Positions 33,491-42,304 of a DNA stretch of 64,000 nucleotides are shown piece after piece (position 1 is the first letter of the stretch; each line of letters starts with the position of its first letter). Both the position numbers and the translations under genes were made by a program. The stretch lies in NCBI GenBank assembly GCA_039922495.1, contig JBDTEO010000006.1, forward strand, positions 83,558-147,557, given 5' to 3'. This stretch comes from JALYYC01 sp039922495 (GTDB lineage Bacteria > Chloroflexota > Dormibacteria > CF-121). The notes below the pieces were generated by a model. It did no database searches, had not been told where the DNA came from, and saw nothing but the letters and a program-made list of their open reading frames with translations.

Positions 33491-34771
33491 ATGTTTAGTT
33501 CGCGCCATGGTCTCCTCGCCGCCGGCGTTGTGTTGAGCCTGAGCCTTGCGGCGTGCGGAGGCGGTAACCAGCCCGCCGCGGGCAGCGCAAAGGGCGCGAT
33601 CAAAATCTGGTACTCCAACAACGCCGACGAGGTGAAGTGGGGTGAGGCGGTCGTCGCTGCCTGGAATCAGAGCCACTCGAGCGAGCAGGTGACCGGCGAG
33701 CAGATCCCGGCCGGCAAGAGCTCGGAGGAAGTGATCGGTGCGGCCATCACCGCCGGCACGACCCCCTGCCTCATCTTCAACACGGCCCCAGCGGCCGTTC
33801 CCCAGTTCCAAAAACAAGCCGGCCTCGTCAACCTCAGCAGCTTCTCGGATGGGAGCTCCTACATCGAGGGCCGCACCGGTGACGGAGCCAAGCAGTACAA
33901 GTCTCCGAATGGCAACTACTACCAGATGCCCTGGAAGAGCAACCCGGTGATGATCTTCTACAACAAGGACACCTTCAAGAAGGCGGGCCTCGACGTAAAT
34001 AACCCGCCGCTCAGGACCTACGACCAGTTCCTGAGCACGGCCCAGGCCGTTGTGACCACGGGCAAAGCCAAGGCCGCGATCTGGCCGTCACCGACGTCCG
34101 AGTTCTACCAGCCCTGGTTCGACTTCTATCCGCTGTTCATCGCCCAGACCAAGGGCAAGCAGCTGGTCGAAAAGGGCGAGCCCCAGTTCGACAGCGCGGA
34201 CGGCCTGGCGGTCGCCAACTTCTGGAAGCAGCTCTATGCAAAAGGGCTGGCCCCCAAGGAGGCGGCCCAGGGCGATCCCTTCGCGACCGGCCAGAGTGCG
34301 ATGGCGATCGTGGGGCCGTGGGCGATTGCCGTCTACGGCGGCAAGGTGAACTGGGGTGTCGCCCCGGTTCCGACCAAGGATGGGATGGACGTGAGCTCCA
34401 TCCACACGTTCTCCGATGAGAAGTCCATCGGCATGTACTCGAGCTGCAAGAATCAGGGAACCGCATGGGACTTTTTGAAGTTCGCCACCAACAAAGACAG
34501 TGACGGCAAGCTTCTCGACCTGACCGGGCAAATGCCAATGCGGTCCGACCTTGCCTCGAACTACTCGATCTATTTCTCGGCGCACCCTGAGTACAAGTTG
34601 TTTGCGGACCAGGCTGGACGCACCTCGGAAGTCCCGAACGTGCCCAACTCGGTGGAGATGTGGCAGGACTTCCGCGGCGCGTACTCGAAGTCGGTCATCT
34701 TCGGCAACCAGAGCATCGACGACGCATTCAAACAGGCGGCGGCCCAGATCAAGACGCTCGTCAAGTCCTAA
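33491..34771 (+). CDS. sugar ABC transporter substrate-binding lipoprotein
   Basis: The 426-aa protein has a lipoprotein signal (LSLSLAACGGG, lipid Cys near residue 21) and the family 1 extracellular solute-binding fold: IKIWYSNNADEVKWGE, PWKSNPVMIFYNKDTFKKAGLD near residue 150, and GQSAMAIVGPWAIAVYG near 270. It captures an oligosaccharide for the two permeases encoded next. No ATPase gene is present in the cluster, so a shared MsmK/UgpC-type ATPase elsewhere must power it. Confidence 0.9.
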   Translation: MFSSRHGLLAAGVVLSLSLAACGGGNQPAAGSAKGAIKIWYSNNADEVKWGEAVVAAWNQSHSSEQVTGEQIPAGKSSEEVIGAAITAGTTPCLIFNTAPAAVPQFQKQAGLVNLSSFSDGSSYIEGRTGDGAKQYKSPNGNYYQMPWKSNPVMIFYNKDTFKKAGLDVNNPPLRTYDQFLSTAQAVVTTGKAKAAIWPSPTSEFYQPWFDFYPLFIAQTKGKQLVEKGEPQFDSADGLAVANFWKQLYAKGLAPKEAAQGDPFATGQSAMAIVGPWAIAVYGGKVNWGVAPVPTKDGMDVSSIHTFSDEKSIGMYSSCKNQGTAWDFLKFATNKDSDGKLLDLTGQMPMRSDLASNYSIYFSAHPEYKLFADQAGRTSEVPNVPNSVEMWQDFRGAYSKSVIFGNQSIDDAFKQAAAQIKTLVKS

Positions 34772-34791
34772 GGCAGGGGACTAACGTAACG

Positions 34792-35706
34792 ATGGCGGTG
34801 GTAGGCCCAGCAGGCGCCTTCCGTAGCCGGTGGAGGAGCTTGCTCGGGGCGCAGCCGATCGGGTACCTTTTCGCTGCCCCCTTCGTGATCTACCTGGTCG
34901 GGATCTACGCCTGGCCGTTCTTCTATTCGATCTACATGTCGTTCTTCGACTACTTCTTCGCGGCGCCGGGGGCAGTCGTCGAACGGCCCTTTGTCGGCCT
35001 GGCGAACTATGCCCAGGCCCTACAGGATCCGCTGGTCCATATCGCCATCCGCAACGTGATCATCTTCCTGGTCATCAACGTCCCGTTGACGGTCGCCATC
35101 TCGATGGTGCTGGCCACCGCGCTCAATGCCGCGATCCCCTTCCGCAGCTTCTTCCGGGCCGCCTACTACATTCCCTACATCACCGCCAGCGTCGCGGCGG
35201 TGGGGATCTGGCTCTGGCTCTTCAGCGGCTTTGGCCTGGTCGACAAGATCCTTGGGCCGCTCGCCCCAAAGCCGTCGTTCCTGGTCAACGCCTTCTGGGC
35301 AATGCCGATCATCGCGCTCTACGTCACCTGGAAGGGGCTGGGCTTTTACATCCTCCTGTATCTCGCTGCGCTGCAGAGCATCCCGAAAGAGCTCTACGAG
35401 GCGGCCAAGGTTGACGGCGCAAGCCGCATCGCGAGCTTTTTTGCGGTCACCGTGCCGGGCCTGCGCTCCGCAACATTGCTGGTTGTGATCACCTCGGTCA
35501 TCGTCGGAGCCAATTTCTTCACCGAGCCCTATCTCCTGACCGGCGGCGGGGGTCCGGATAACCAGTCCGTATCGCCAGTGTTCCTGATCTATCGCTTTGG
35601 CATCCAGCAGAACCATGCCGGCTACGCGGCCGCGATCGGACTCCTGCTCGCCGTCGGCGTGCTGATCATCTCGGCCGTCAACCGTTTCGTGCTGGAGAGG
35701 GATTAG
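34792..35706 (+). CDS. sugar ABC transporter permease (MalF/UgpA-like)
   Basis: The 304-aa protein has six membrane spans and the cytoplasmic EAA loop that docks the ATPase (LYEAAKVDGASRIASFFAVTVPGLR near residue 205). ATG 34792 follows the binding-protein stop by 20 bp and has AGGGGA upstream. Forms a heterodimer with the next gene product. Confidence 0.92.
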   Translation: MAVVGPAGAFRSRWRSLLGAQPIGYLFAAPFVIYLVGIYAWPFFYSIYMSFFDYFFAAPGAVVERPFVGLANYAQALQDPLVHIAIRNVIIFLVINVPLTVAISMVLATALNAAIPFRSFFRAAYYIPYITASVAAVGIWLWLFSGFGLVDKILGPLAPKPSFLVNAFWAMPIIALYVTWKGLGFYILLYLAALQSIPKELYEAAKVDGASRIASFFAVTVPGLRSATLLVVITSVIVGANFFTEPYLLTGGGGPDNQSVSPVFLIYRFGIQQNHAGYAAAIGLLLAVGVLIISAVNRFVLERD

Positions 35707-35708
35707 CC

Positions 35709-36617
35709 GTGGCGACGGCGGTGACGGAAAAGGCAACGGGGCTACCGCGAACCATCGAGCAGAGGCCTCAAGAGCACCGTGGCGAGCGGGGATCGATGCG
35801 TTGGGTGAGGCTCATCGCGCTTGCCATCGGGGCGCTCGTGTTCATATTCCCCTTCTATTACATGGTCGTCAGCGCCTTGCAGAAGACGCCGAACCCGGAC
35901 CTCTCGGGCGCCTTCCCCAACCCGTCGAGCCTGTCATTCGACAACTTTGTCGCGATCGACCGTGCGATCAGTCTCGGCCGGACCCTCTTGAACTCGGGCC
36001 TCTTCACCGGCGGGGTGCTCCTCGGCACGCTCGTGTTCGGGGCGCTCGCCGGATACGCCCTGGCCCAACTCCATTTCCGCGGACGGCAGGCGGTCTTCTA
36101 CGCCATGATCCTGCTGCTGGTTCTCCCCTTCCAGCTGCTCATGATCCCGCTGTATGTGCTGATCGCCCGGGACTTCGGCCTCGGCGACACGCTGCTGGGG
36201 ATGATCCTGCCGTACGCGATCAACCCAATGGCGGTCTTCATCTTCCGTCAGTTCTTCCTTCAGCTTCCTCCGGAGATGTTCGAGGCGGCGCGCATCGACG
36301 GCGCCTCCGAGCTGGCCATCCTCACCCGCGTAGCGGCGCCACTGACCAGGCCGGCGATCCTGACCGCTGCGCTGATCACCTTCATCGGTCCCTGGAACGA
36401 ATTCCTCTGGCCGTTCTTGATCACGAAGCGACTCGAACTGGAGCCACTGGCCGTTGCCCTGGCAAACTACATTTCCACGGTTGCCCAGCGGGCCGCGAAC
36501 CCATACGGAACGATCCTGGCGGGAGCCACCGTGCTCGCCGTACCAGTTGTGATTCTCTTTCTCATCTTCCAGCGGCAGTTCGTCGAGTCGTCCATCGGCT
36601 CGGGCGTCAAGGGGTAG
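35709..36617 (+). CDS. sugar ABC transporter permease (MalG/UgpE-like)
   Basis: The 302-aa protein has six spans and an EAA motif FEAARIDGASELAILTRVAAPLTRPA near residue 193. The GTG start is three bases past the previous stop. Second permease of the importer. Confidence 0.92.
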   Translation: MATAVTEKATGLPRTIEQRPQEHRGERGSMRWVRLIALAIGALVFIFPFYYMVVSALQKTPNPDLSGAFPNPSSLSFDNFVAIDRAISLGRTLLNSGLFTGGVLLGTLVFGALAGYALAQLHFRGRQAVFYAMILLLVLPFQLLMIPLYVLIARDFGLGDTLLGMILPYAINPMAVFIFRQFFLQLPPEMFEAARIDGASELAILTRVAAPLTRPAILTAALITFIGPWNEFLWPFLITKRLELEPLAVALANYISTVAQRAANPYGTILAGATVLAVPVVILFLIFQRQFVESSIGSGVKG

Positions 36618-36627
36618 AAGGAGGGTC

Positions 36628-38682
36628 ATGCGTCTGCGAGCAACTCTCATAACGATTCCGGTGGTACTGATCGGCGCCTTCGGCGGGATGTCCGCCAGCG
36701 CCAACGACACCGCCCGCCCGGTCGCGCCGCCTGCCGTCAACCTCGCGCACCTGGACTTCTTGCACGCCACGGTGCCCTATCCCGGTACGCCCCCCGCCGG
36801 ACATAGCACGACCGAACCGGGCACCGCGATCGACACGTGGTGGGTCTACGCGAATTACGAGTCCGGGAGCGGGACGTATACCCGCACCGGAGGCGGGGCC
36901 TACGATCCCGCGACCAACACGTACGGGCAGGGCGCCTTCGACACCGACGACGTCACGCGGGCGGCAGTGGCCTACCTGACGCACTACCACTACTACCAAG
37001 ACCAGCACAGCCTCCAACTAGCCCGCGGTGCGCTGCGGTTTGTGATGTACATGCAGACAGCAACCGGGCCGAACGCCGGCAACTTCGTGCTCTGGATGCA
37101 ACCGGACGGGACGCTCAATCTCACCCCGTCGCCCCCCGATTCGCCGAACCCCGCAGATGCCGGTGCCTCTTTCTGGCTGGCCCGTTCCATCTGGGCCCTG
37201 GGCGAAGGCTATGCCGTATTCCGCACCGCTGACCCCGTTTTTGCGAGTGCGCTCGCCGCTCGAATGGACCTGGCGCTTGCCAAGCTCGACGCCGAGCTGG
37301 TCACTCCAAACAGCGGTCAGTACCAGACGCTGCATGGGTATAAAACCCCGGCGTGGTTCATTGCCGCCGGCGCCGACGCGTCCTCCGAGGCGCTGCTCGG
37401 GCTGGGCGCCTACTACGCGGCGACCGGCAATGCCGAGGCTCGCAAGCTTGGTGTGGCGTTCGGGAACGGTATCGCCGGCTTTCGGCTGGGCAGCTCCAGG
37501 GACTGGGCCTGGCAGGCGCTGATGCCGTTCACCGGGTCGGTCAGCCTCTGGCACGCTTGGGGCGCGCACATGCTGATGGCCCTGGCGACTGCGGGACCGC
37601 AGCTTGGCCATCTCGAATGGTTGGCTCCAGCGGAAGCCGACGCCAATTCCTTTGAGACGCATCAGCAGCTCTCGTGGGGCGCGATCAACGGCCTCCTTCC
37701 CGCGCCGGACGACCTGTCCCAGATCGCCTACGGTGCCGAGACCACAGTCGACGGCCTGCTTTTCCTCGGCCGCGCCACCGGCAACGATGCGTATCGTCGA
37801 TGGGCCGGAATCGCCGCGACCTGGTTCTTTGGCAATAACCGCGCCGGGGTGGCGATGTATCAAGCCGCTACCGGGGTCGTCTACGACGGGCTCAACGGGG
37901 ACGGGGGCATCAATCGCAACTCCGGTGCGGAGTCGACGATCGAGGGGTTGCTTGCCGTGATGAATGTCGTCAATGATCCGGTCGGCCGCGGCTATCTCGG
38001 CTACCATCGGCTCCTTAAGCAGACCAGCTATCAGAAAGTCGAGGCTGAGTCTGGGGCCTTGAGCGGCCGGGCGACGGTGGTGACGCCGGCATCCGCCTGG
38101 ACGGGTGAGGCGCTCTGGAGCAACGGTCAGTACGTAGACCTGGCAGCCAGCGGTAGCGATCGCATCCCGGTTATCGCTCCGGCAGACGGAGGGTACCTCG
38201 TTTACCTCGTGTTCGACAAGCAGATCGGGTCGCTCGACTCGGTGGGTGTCACGATGAGTGTGGATGGCACCCAGCCCGGCCGGGACGGTGAGGGTGGGGC
38301 CGGGGCCCAGGGCGTTTCGCCGAACCCCGACTACCTCTGGATCGATAGCCTGGCAGTGCCGCAGCGCCTGACTGCCGGCGCGCACACCGTCACGTTGAAA
38401 TACGCGGGGAACGGCGGCAGCCACGCTAAAATCGACGCCATCCTGTTGCAGCCGACGATCGAGAGCAAGGTCATCGACGACGGTAACGGCGCGACCCTCG
38501 CCGCGTACAAGAGCCTGGCTGCTGTCGAATCCCAGGTCGCGCTGCCGACGATGATGCGCAAGTGGGTGGTGCTGGTATACGACCGAAATGGCACGCTGGT
38601 CGATCGCCTGTCATTGACGCGCAAGGACGTGGGCACGGCGCCGGTTCTCCCCTTCGGGTATACGATCGCCTCCGGAACGTGA
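36628..38682 (+). CDS. secreted alpha/alpha-toroid glycosidase-like protein with carbohydrate-binding domain
   Basis: The 684-aa protein has a signal peptide (MRLRATLITIPVVLIGAFGGMSASA). Residues about 60-465 look like an (alpha/alpha)6 toroid: an early DTDDVTRAAVAYLTHYHYY, aromatic- and Gly-rich loops (WTDG-like WAGIAATWFFGNN) and regularly spaced helices. Residues about 475-605 form a beta-sandwich starting KVEAESGALSGRATVV with WSNGQYVDL, typical of CBM6/CBM35 modules. A polysaccharide-cutting role is likely, but the family and catalytic acids were not identified. The operon context (importer before, GH130 after) suggests that it works on mannose-containing glycan. Confidence 0.72.
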   Translation: MRLRATLITIPVVLIGAFGGMSASANDTARPVAPPAVNLAHLDFLHATVPYPGTPPAGHSTTEPGTAIDTWWVYANYESGSGTYTRTGGGAYDPATNTYGQGAFDTDDVTRAAVAYLTHYHYYQDQHSLQLARGALRFVMYMQTATGPNAGNFVLWMQPDGTLNLTPSPPDSPNPADAGASFWLARSIWALGEGYAVFRTADPVFASALAARMDLALAKLDAELVTPNSGQYQTLHGYKTPAWFIAAGADASSEALLGLGAYYAATGNAEARKLGVAFGNGIAGFRLGSSRDWAWQALMPFTGSVSLWHAWGAHMLMALATAGPQLGHLEWLAPAEADANSFETHQQLSWGAINGLLPAPDDLSQIAYGAETTVDGLLFLGRATGNDAYRRWAGIAATWFFGNNRAGVAMYQAATGVVYDGLNGDGGINRNSGAESTIEGLLAVMNVVNDPVGRGYLGYHRLLKQTSYQKVEAESGALSGRATVVTPASAWTGEALWSNGQYVDLAASGSDRIPVIAPADGGYLVYLVFDKQIGSLDSVGVTMSVDGTQPGRDGEGGAGAQGVSPNPDYLWIDSLAVPQRLTAGAHTVTLKYAGNGGSHAKIDAILLQPTIESKVIDDGNGATLAAYKSLAAVESQVALPTMMRKWVVLVYDRNGTLVDRLSLTRKDVGTAPVLPFGYTIASGT

Positions 38683-39776
38683 TGCGTTCGGAGGCCGCCA
38701 GCGGCGTAGCGACACAGCCGCCTCCATATCGGCTGGACCGTTTGGGGATCGTGATGGAGCCGCTACCCGGCGAGCCCCAGGAGGTCGAGGGCGTCCTGAA
38801 CCCGGCCAGCGCCCGAGGCCGCGATGGCGAGCTGTACCTCTTCCCCCGGCTGGTGGCCGAGGGCAACTACTCACGGATCGGGCGGGCGCGGGTCCGGTTC
38901 GACCAGGGCGGCAAGCCCGCGGGCGTGGAGCGGCTCGGCCTCGCCCTGCAACCCGATGAGGCCTGGGAACAGAACCCCGTCACGGCAGGCGTCGAAGACC
39001 CGCGGATCACCTTCGTCGAGAGCCTCGGTGTTTACGTGATGGCCTATGCCGCCTACGGTCCGCTCGGTCCCCGGATCGGGCTGGCTGTGAGCCACGACCT
39101 GGCGACGTGGGAGCGGCTTGGCCCAGTGTCGTTCGTCTACGACCCGGCCCTGCGGACGGATTTGAATCTCTACCCCAACAAGGACGCGATGTTCTTCCCC
39201 GAGCCCGTGCCTGGCCCGGACGGCAAGCCCGCCTATGCCATGCTGCACCGCCCCATGTGGGACCTGTCCTGGATTAGCCCCAAGGCAGGCCGGCCGCTAC
39301 CAGCCGGCGTGACGGATCCGCGCCAGAGCATCTGGGTTTCGTTCGCTCCTGCTGATGAGGTCATGAGTGACGTGCACGCCCTCACGCGACTCGGCCAGCA
39401 CCGGCAGGTGGCTCAGCCACAGCAGCCGTGGGAGATGACCAAGATCGGCGGCGGCACCCCACCAATCCGCGTTCCGGAGGGTTGGCTGATCGTGTACCAC
39501 GGCGTGACCGCGCGCATGGATGCCCATCCCGGACCTCAAGACCCTGTGCGCTATGTCGCTGGAGCGATGGTGCTGGATCCTCAGGATGTCAGCCGCGTCC
39601 TCTCTCGGTCACAGTTCCCGCTGCTTGAGCCGGAGACGAGCGAGGAACGCGAGGGCACCGTCCCAAACGTCGTCTTTCCAACCGCCATCGATGCGCACGA
39701 TGGTGGCGAGGCGGACGTCTACTACGGGATGGCCGATTTCCGAATCGGCGTTGCCCGGCTGCGTCGCATCACCTGA
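38682..39776 (+). CDS. GH130-family glycosidase/phosphorylase
   Basis: The 364-aa five-bladed-propeller protein has the GH130 signature positions: NPASARGRDGELYLFPRL near residue 40, GVEDPRITF with the catalytic Asp near 103, KDAMFFPE near 167, and the closing PNVVFPTAIDA and YYGMADFRIGVARL. GH130 enzymes cut or phosphorolyse beta-mannosides. It lacks a signal peptide, so it handles imported disaccharides in the cytosol. The ATG overlaps the previous stop by one base (TGATG). The usual phosphate-binding basic residues that separate phosphorylases from hydrolases were not checked. Confidence 0.85.
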   Translation: MRSEAASGVATQPPPYRLDRLGIVMEPLPGEPQEVEGVLNPASARGRDGELYLFPRLVAEGNYSRIGRARVRFDQGGKPAGVERLGLALQPDEAWEQNPVTAGVEDPRITFVESLGVYVMAYAAYGPLGPRIGLAVSHDLATWERLGPVSFVYDPALRTDLNLYPNKDAMFFPEPVPGPDGKPAYAMLHRPMWDLSWISPKAGRPLPAGVTDPRQSIWVSFAPADEVMSDVHALTRLGQHRQVAQPQQPWEMTKIGGGTPPIRVPEGWLIVYHGVTARMDAHPGPQDPVRYVAGAMVLDPQDVSRVLSRSQFPLLEPETSEEREGTVPNVVFPTAIDAHDGGEADVYYGMADFRIGVARLRRIT

Positions 39777-39993
39777 GGACGGCTCGTCGATGTGATCCAC
39801 GAGGCAGCCTCTATGAAGCCTGCTCACTCAATTAAGAACAGAGCGCCGGCGACTGCGAAACTGGCCCAGCGTGACGTTGGGGTTACCGGCCTCCGGGAAG
39901 GCCGGATTTCTTCGCGGCGCGCGGGACGAGGCTCAAACCCCAAAGACCAGCACGACCAGATGCTCGAATGCGTTCGAAGAGTGTTCGGTTAAG

Positions 39994-40025
39994 TAGCCCG
40001 TGGCGGACACTAATCGAACAATCGC
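39994..40025 (+). repeat. 31-32 bp dispersed repeat, copy 1
   Basis: Begins TAGCCCGTGGCGGACACTAA and ends TCGAACAATCGC. Identical over its full length to copy 3 (40861-40892) and differs from copy 2 at three positions. The same orientation is kept in all copies. Confidence 0.9.
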
Positions 40026-40039
40026 GCGCCTGCCGCCAC

Positions 40040-40260
40040 CTAGGAGCGTATAAACGGAGCTAGTCGTTCCCGGATCGCACTCGGCACAGTTTCCGAGAGT
40101 CGAACACCTGCAAGCGCCTTGCTAAAAGCGGGATATCTTCTGGCGTGCTCCTCGAGCTGGACAATAAACGCCTCTCCATGCCAGTTCACCTAATTCCGCT
40201 GCTTAAAACCCAGTTCTTCCAGTAGGCGGCAACAAATGTCCGCAGCTCAGCGTCAGTCAT
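40040..40260 (-). pseudogene. two overlapping short ORFs, possible frameshifted gene
   Basis: On the minus strand ATG 40260 opens a 24-codon ORF (MTDAELRTFVAAYWKNWVL) whose TGA overlaps a GTG (GTGA, 40189) opening a 49-codon ORF (NWHGEAFIVQLEEHARRYPA, ending RLAPFIRS). Both stretches look like real protein and would read as one helical protein if a frameshift were removed. It may also be two coupled micro-ORFs. No family recognised. Confidence 0.35.
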
Positions 40261-40333
40261 GCCTACATTCCAACAGATGCTGTCGGCGTCTAATCCGGTT
40301 GAGTTGCTTGCGCCGAAGGCGAGCTAGGGTAAG

Positions 40334-40364
40334 AGCCCCTGGCGGACACTAATCGAACAGTCGC
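40334..40364 (+). repeat. 31-32 bp dispersed repeat, copy 2
   Basis: Reads AGCCCCTGGCGGACACTAAT then CGAACAGTCGC; 28 of 31 positions match copies 1 and 3. Lies 66 bp before the ribosome site of the NTF2-like gene. Confidence 0.88.
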
Positions 40365-40429
40365 GTCGATAATGGAGTTAGTGGGGAGGTCCACTCGCTC
40401 CGGCATGTATAGAGTAGTTGGAGGTGGGT

Positions 40430-40822
40430 GTGAGCAAGGGAATGGCCGCCCGAGGCGAGGTTACCGTTGCGGCGCTCAAGCAGCTCTTGGATGCATTTAA
40501 TCAGCATGACCTCGATCGGATCATGGAATTCTTTTCGGACGACGCCACCTTCGATATGCCTCGGGGACTGGACCCATGGGGCACCCGTTACGTTGGAAAG
40601 GACGAGGTCCGCAAGGGATTAGCCACTCGCTTCACTGGTATCCCTGACGTCCAATACGGCGAGGATCGGCACTGGGTAAGCGGTGATCGAGGTGTTTCCG
40701 AGTGGCTGCTGACAGGCACGAGCGCGACTGGCCAGAAGATAACAGTCCGAGGCTGCGACCTCTTTGAGTTCCGAGCCGGAAAGGTGGTCCGGAAAGACTC
40801 CTACTGGAAGATCATCGGATAG
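40430..40822 (+). CDS. SnoaL/NTF2-like protein
   Basis: The 130-aa product has the cone-shaped NTF2 fold pattern: LLDAFNQHDLDRIMEFFSDDATFDMP near residue 20, then the WGTRYVGKDEVRKGLATRF helix and a closing sheet (GCDLFEFRAGKVVRKDSYWK). Such proteins are isomerases, hydrolases or ligand-binding scaffolds. GTG 40430 is chosen because GGAGG lies five bases upstream; the TTG at 40418 and ATG 40442 fit less well. It lies between repeat copies 2 and 3. Confidence 0.8.
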   Translation: MSKGMAARGEVTVAALKQLLDAFNQHDLDRIMEFFSDDATFDMPRGLDPWGTRYVGKDEVRKGLATRFTGIPDVQYGEDRHWVSGDRGVSEWLLTGTSATGQKITVRGCDLFEFRAGKVVRKDSYWKIIG

Positions 40823-40860
40823 CGGAATGGTGGCGTTGAGGGAGGGTCCGGATGCGATGG

Positions 40861-40892
40861 TAGCCCGTGGCGGACACTAATCGAACAATCGC
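40861..40892 (+). repeat. 31-32 bp dispersed repeat, copy 3
   Basis: Identical to copy 1. Together with the three bases before it (TGG) it reads TGGTAGCCCGTGGCGGA, matching the complement of the CCA end and acceptor/T-stem of the tRNA-Glu at 42193-42267 at 16 of 17 positions. Confidence 0.9.
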
Positions 40893-40992
40893 ATTCAGTC
40901 CGGCCGCGGAAAAGGCCGCTGGCCCAAGAACTAAGTGACGTGGGCGCTATGCTCGATCGGCAGGAGGGTTTCTGGAGGCATGGTAAGTTGAC

Positions 40993-42147
40993 GTGGGGTC
41001 GGGGAGTTTGAGCGCACGCAGCGGGAGGAAGCGTCGCCCACTGCCACCTCCGTGGGTGGTGCGGCGATTCATCCGATTTCGCAACATGGTGGGCCGAGCT
41101 CACGTAGGAATGGTTCCCCCGGAACTCATGTTGCTCGAGCGCAGTTTCGGCCTTGTCCACAATAAGGTGTTGATGCTCGCCGCCGAGTTGGGAATAGCGG
41201 ATCAGCTGGAGCAAGGTCCCAAGACGGCGGAGGAGCTCGCCGGCATTGTTGGGGCCAACCCCGATGCACTTGACCGCATGCTCGCCTTCCTGGTCTCGGC
41301 CGGCTTGCTTGGCCGATCGGGTGACGGCCGTTACCGCAACAACGCCGCGTCGGACCGGCTCCGACGCAACCATCCCGAATCGGTACGGGACTGGATCCTG
41401 TTTAGCGGCGCTGACTGGGTGTGGGACGTCTGGAACCAGCTAGGACACTCGATACGGACCGGCGAAAGCGGGACAGTGCGGGCTCACAAGGTACCCTTTT
41501 TTGAATACGTAGGGCAGGCGAACCCCGCCGCCGGCAGCGTATTCACTGAGGCCCTTGCCTTTTTCTCCCGCTTCCACGGCCCCATAGTCGCTGGCAAATA
41601 TGACTTCTCAGCTGCGCGTCAGCTGTGCGATGTTGGCGGCGGAAGCGGAATCCTGCTGGCCGAGGTGCTGAAGCGCTACCCCCAGGTCAAGGGGATCCTG
41701 TTCGAAATGTCACAGATGCTCCCAGAAGCGAGAGATAACATGGCCGCTCAGGGCCTTGCTGCTCGATGCGAGTTTGTCGGCGGCGATTTCTTCCAGTCCG
41801 TACCGGGCGGCTGCGACCACTACATGATGCAGGTGGTCCTCCATGATTGGGATGATGACGCCTGCGTCCGGATTCTTCGCAACGTTAGGAGGGCAATGCC
41901 GCCGGGCGCGAAAGTTCTGGTGATCGAGGCGGTTCTCGAGCCAGGCTCGGAGCCGGACAACTGGATGCTGCGGGCCACAGACCTGCTGATGCTCGTCTTG
42001 ACAGGGTCCGGTCGGGAGCGGACGAAAGAGCAGTTCGCGACGGTCTTTGAAACGGCGGGGCTTGGCCTGGTGAGGGATGTGACGCTTCCCTCCCTCTCGC
42101 ACATCTTCGAACTCGAGGCACTCGCCTCTGCAGGAGACGGTACTTAG
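40993..42147 (+). CDS. SAM-dependent O-methyltransferase (family 2)
   Basis: The 384-aa protein has an N-terminal winged-helix dimerisation domain (VLMLAAELGIADQL..TAEELAGIVGANPDALDRMLAFL, about residues 58-110) and a C-terminal Rossmann methyltransferase with the SAM motif CDVGGGSGILLAEVL near residue 215, the VGGDFF acidic loop near 257 and the catalytic-region HDWDDDACVRIL near 280. These resemble hydroxyneurosporene/hydroxyindole O-methyltransferases, which act on small phenolic or polyketide hydroxyls. GTG 40993 keeps the basic LPPPWVVRRFIRFRN lead seen in relatives; ATG 41086 and 41110 are alternatives. Confidence 0.85.
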   Translation: MGSGSLSARSGRKRRPLPPPWVVRRFIRFRNMVGRAHVGMVPPELMLLERSFGLVHNKVLMLAAELGIADQLEQGPKTAEELAGIVGANPDALDRMLAFLVSAGLLGRSGDGRYRNNAASDRLRRNHPESVRDWILFSGADWVWDVWNQLGHSIRTGESGTVRAHKVPFFEYVGQANPAAGSVFTEALAFFSRFHGPIVAGKYDFSAARQLCDVGGGSGILLAEVLKRYPQVKGILFEMSQMLPEARDNMAAQGLAARCEFVGGDFFQSVPGGCDHYMMQVVLHDWDDDACVRILRNVRRAMPPGAKVLVIEAVLEPGSEPDNWMLRATDLLMLVLTGSGRERTKEQFATVFETAGLGLVRDVTLPSLSHIFELEALASAGDGT

Positions 42148-42192
42148 GACCTGGCGCAGAGCGGCAAGCGCTGGATGCCGGTCTGGAAGTGG

Positions 42193-42267
42193 TAGCCCGT
42201 AGCGGATTCGAACCGCTGATTTCTGCCTTGAGAGGGCAGCGTCCTAGGCCAACTAGACGAACGGGCC
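42193..42267 (-). tRNA. tRNA-Glu (anticodon CTC)
   Basis: Minus-strand cloverleaf: acceptor GGCCCGT/ACGGGCT (G1-U72 wobble), D-arm with GTCTAGTTGGCCTAGGAC, anticodon stem CTGCC/GGCAG around CTCTCAA giving CTC, and T-arm AGCGG-TTCGAAT-CCGCT. Discriminator A; CCA is encoded at 42192-42190. Confidence 0.93.
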
Positions 42268-42304
42268 ACGTCGGTCCGGCGGCGACTCCCTATTATAGGT
42301 AGGC

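Larger units (their letters stand above)
39777..40417. other. gene-poor stretch with repeats and broken ORFs
   Basis: No intact gene is convincing here. It holds two copies of the 31-32 bp repeat (39994, 40334), overlapping short minus-strand ORFs (40040-40260) and a GC content visibly lower than its flanks. A 66-codon plus ORF at 39792-39992 has no ribosome site and an unnatural composition. Confidence 0.6.

Noticed and set aside
37018..38424. A 468-codon minus-strand frame opposite the toroid/CBM gene
   Set aside because: Shadow of a gene with signal peptide and CBM-like domain in a clear operon.
39792..39992. A 66-aa plus-strand protein
   Set aside because: No ribosome site, poor composition, and it ends within the repeat-bearing segment.
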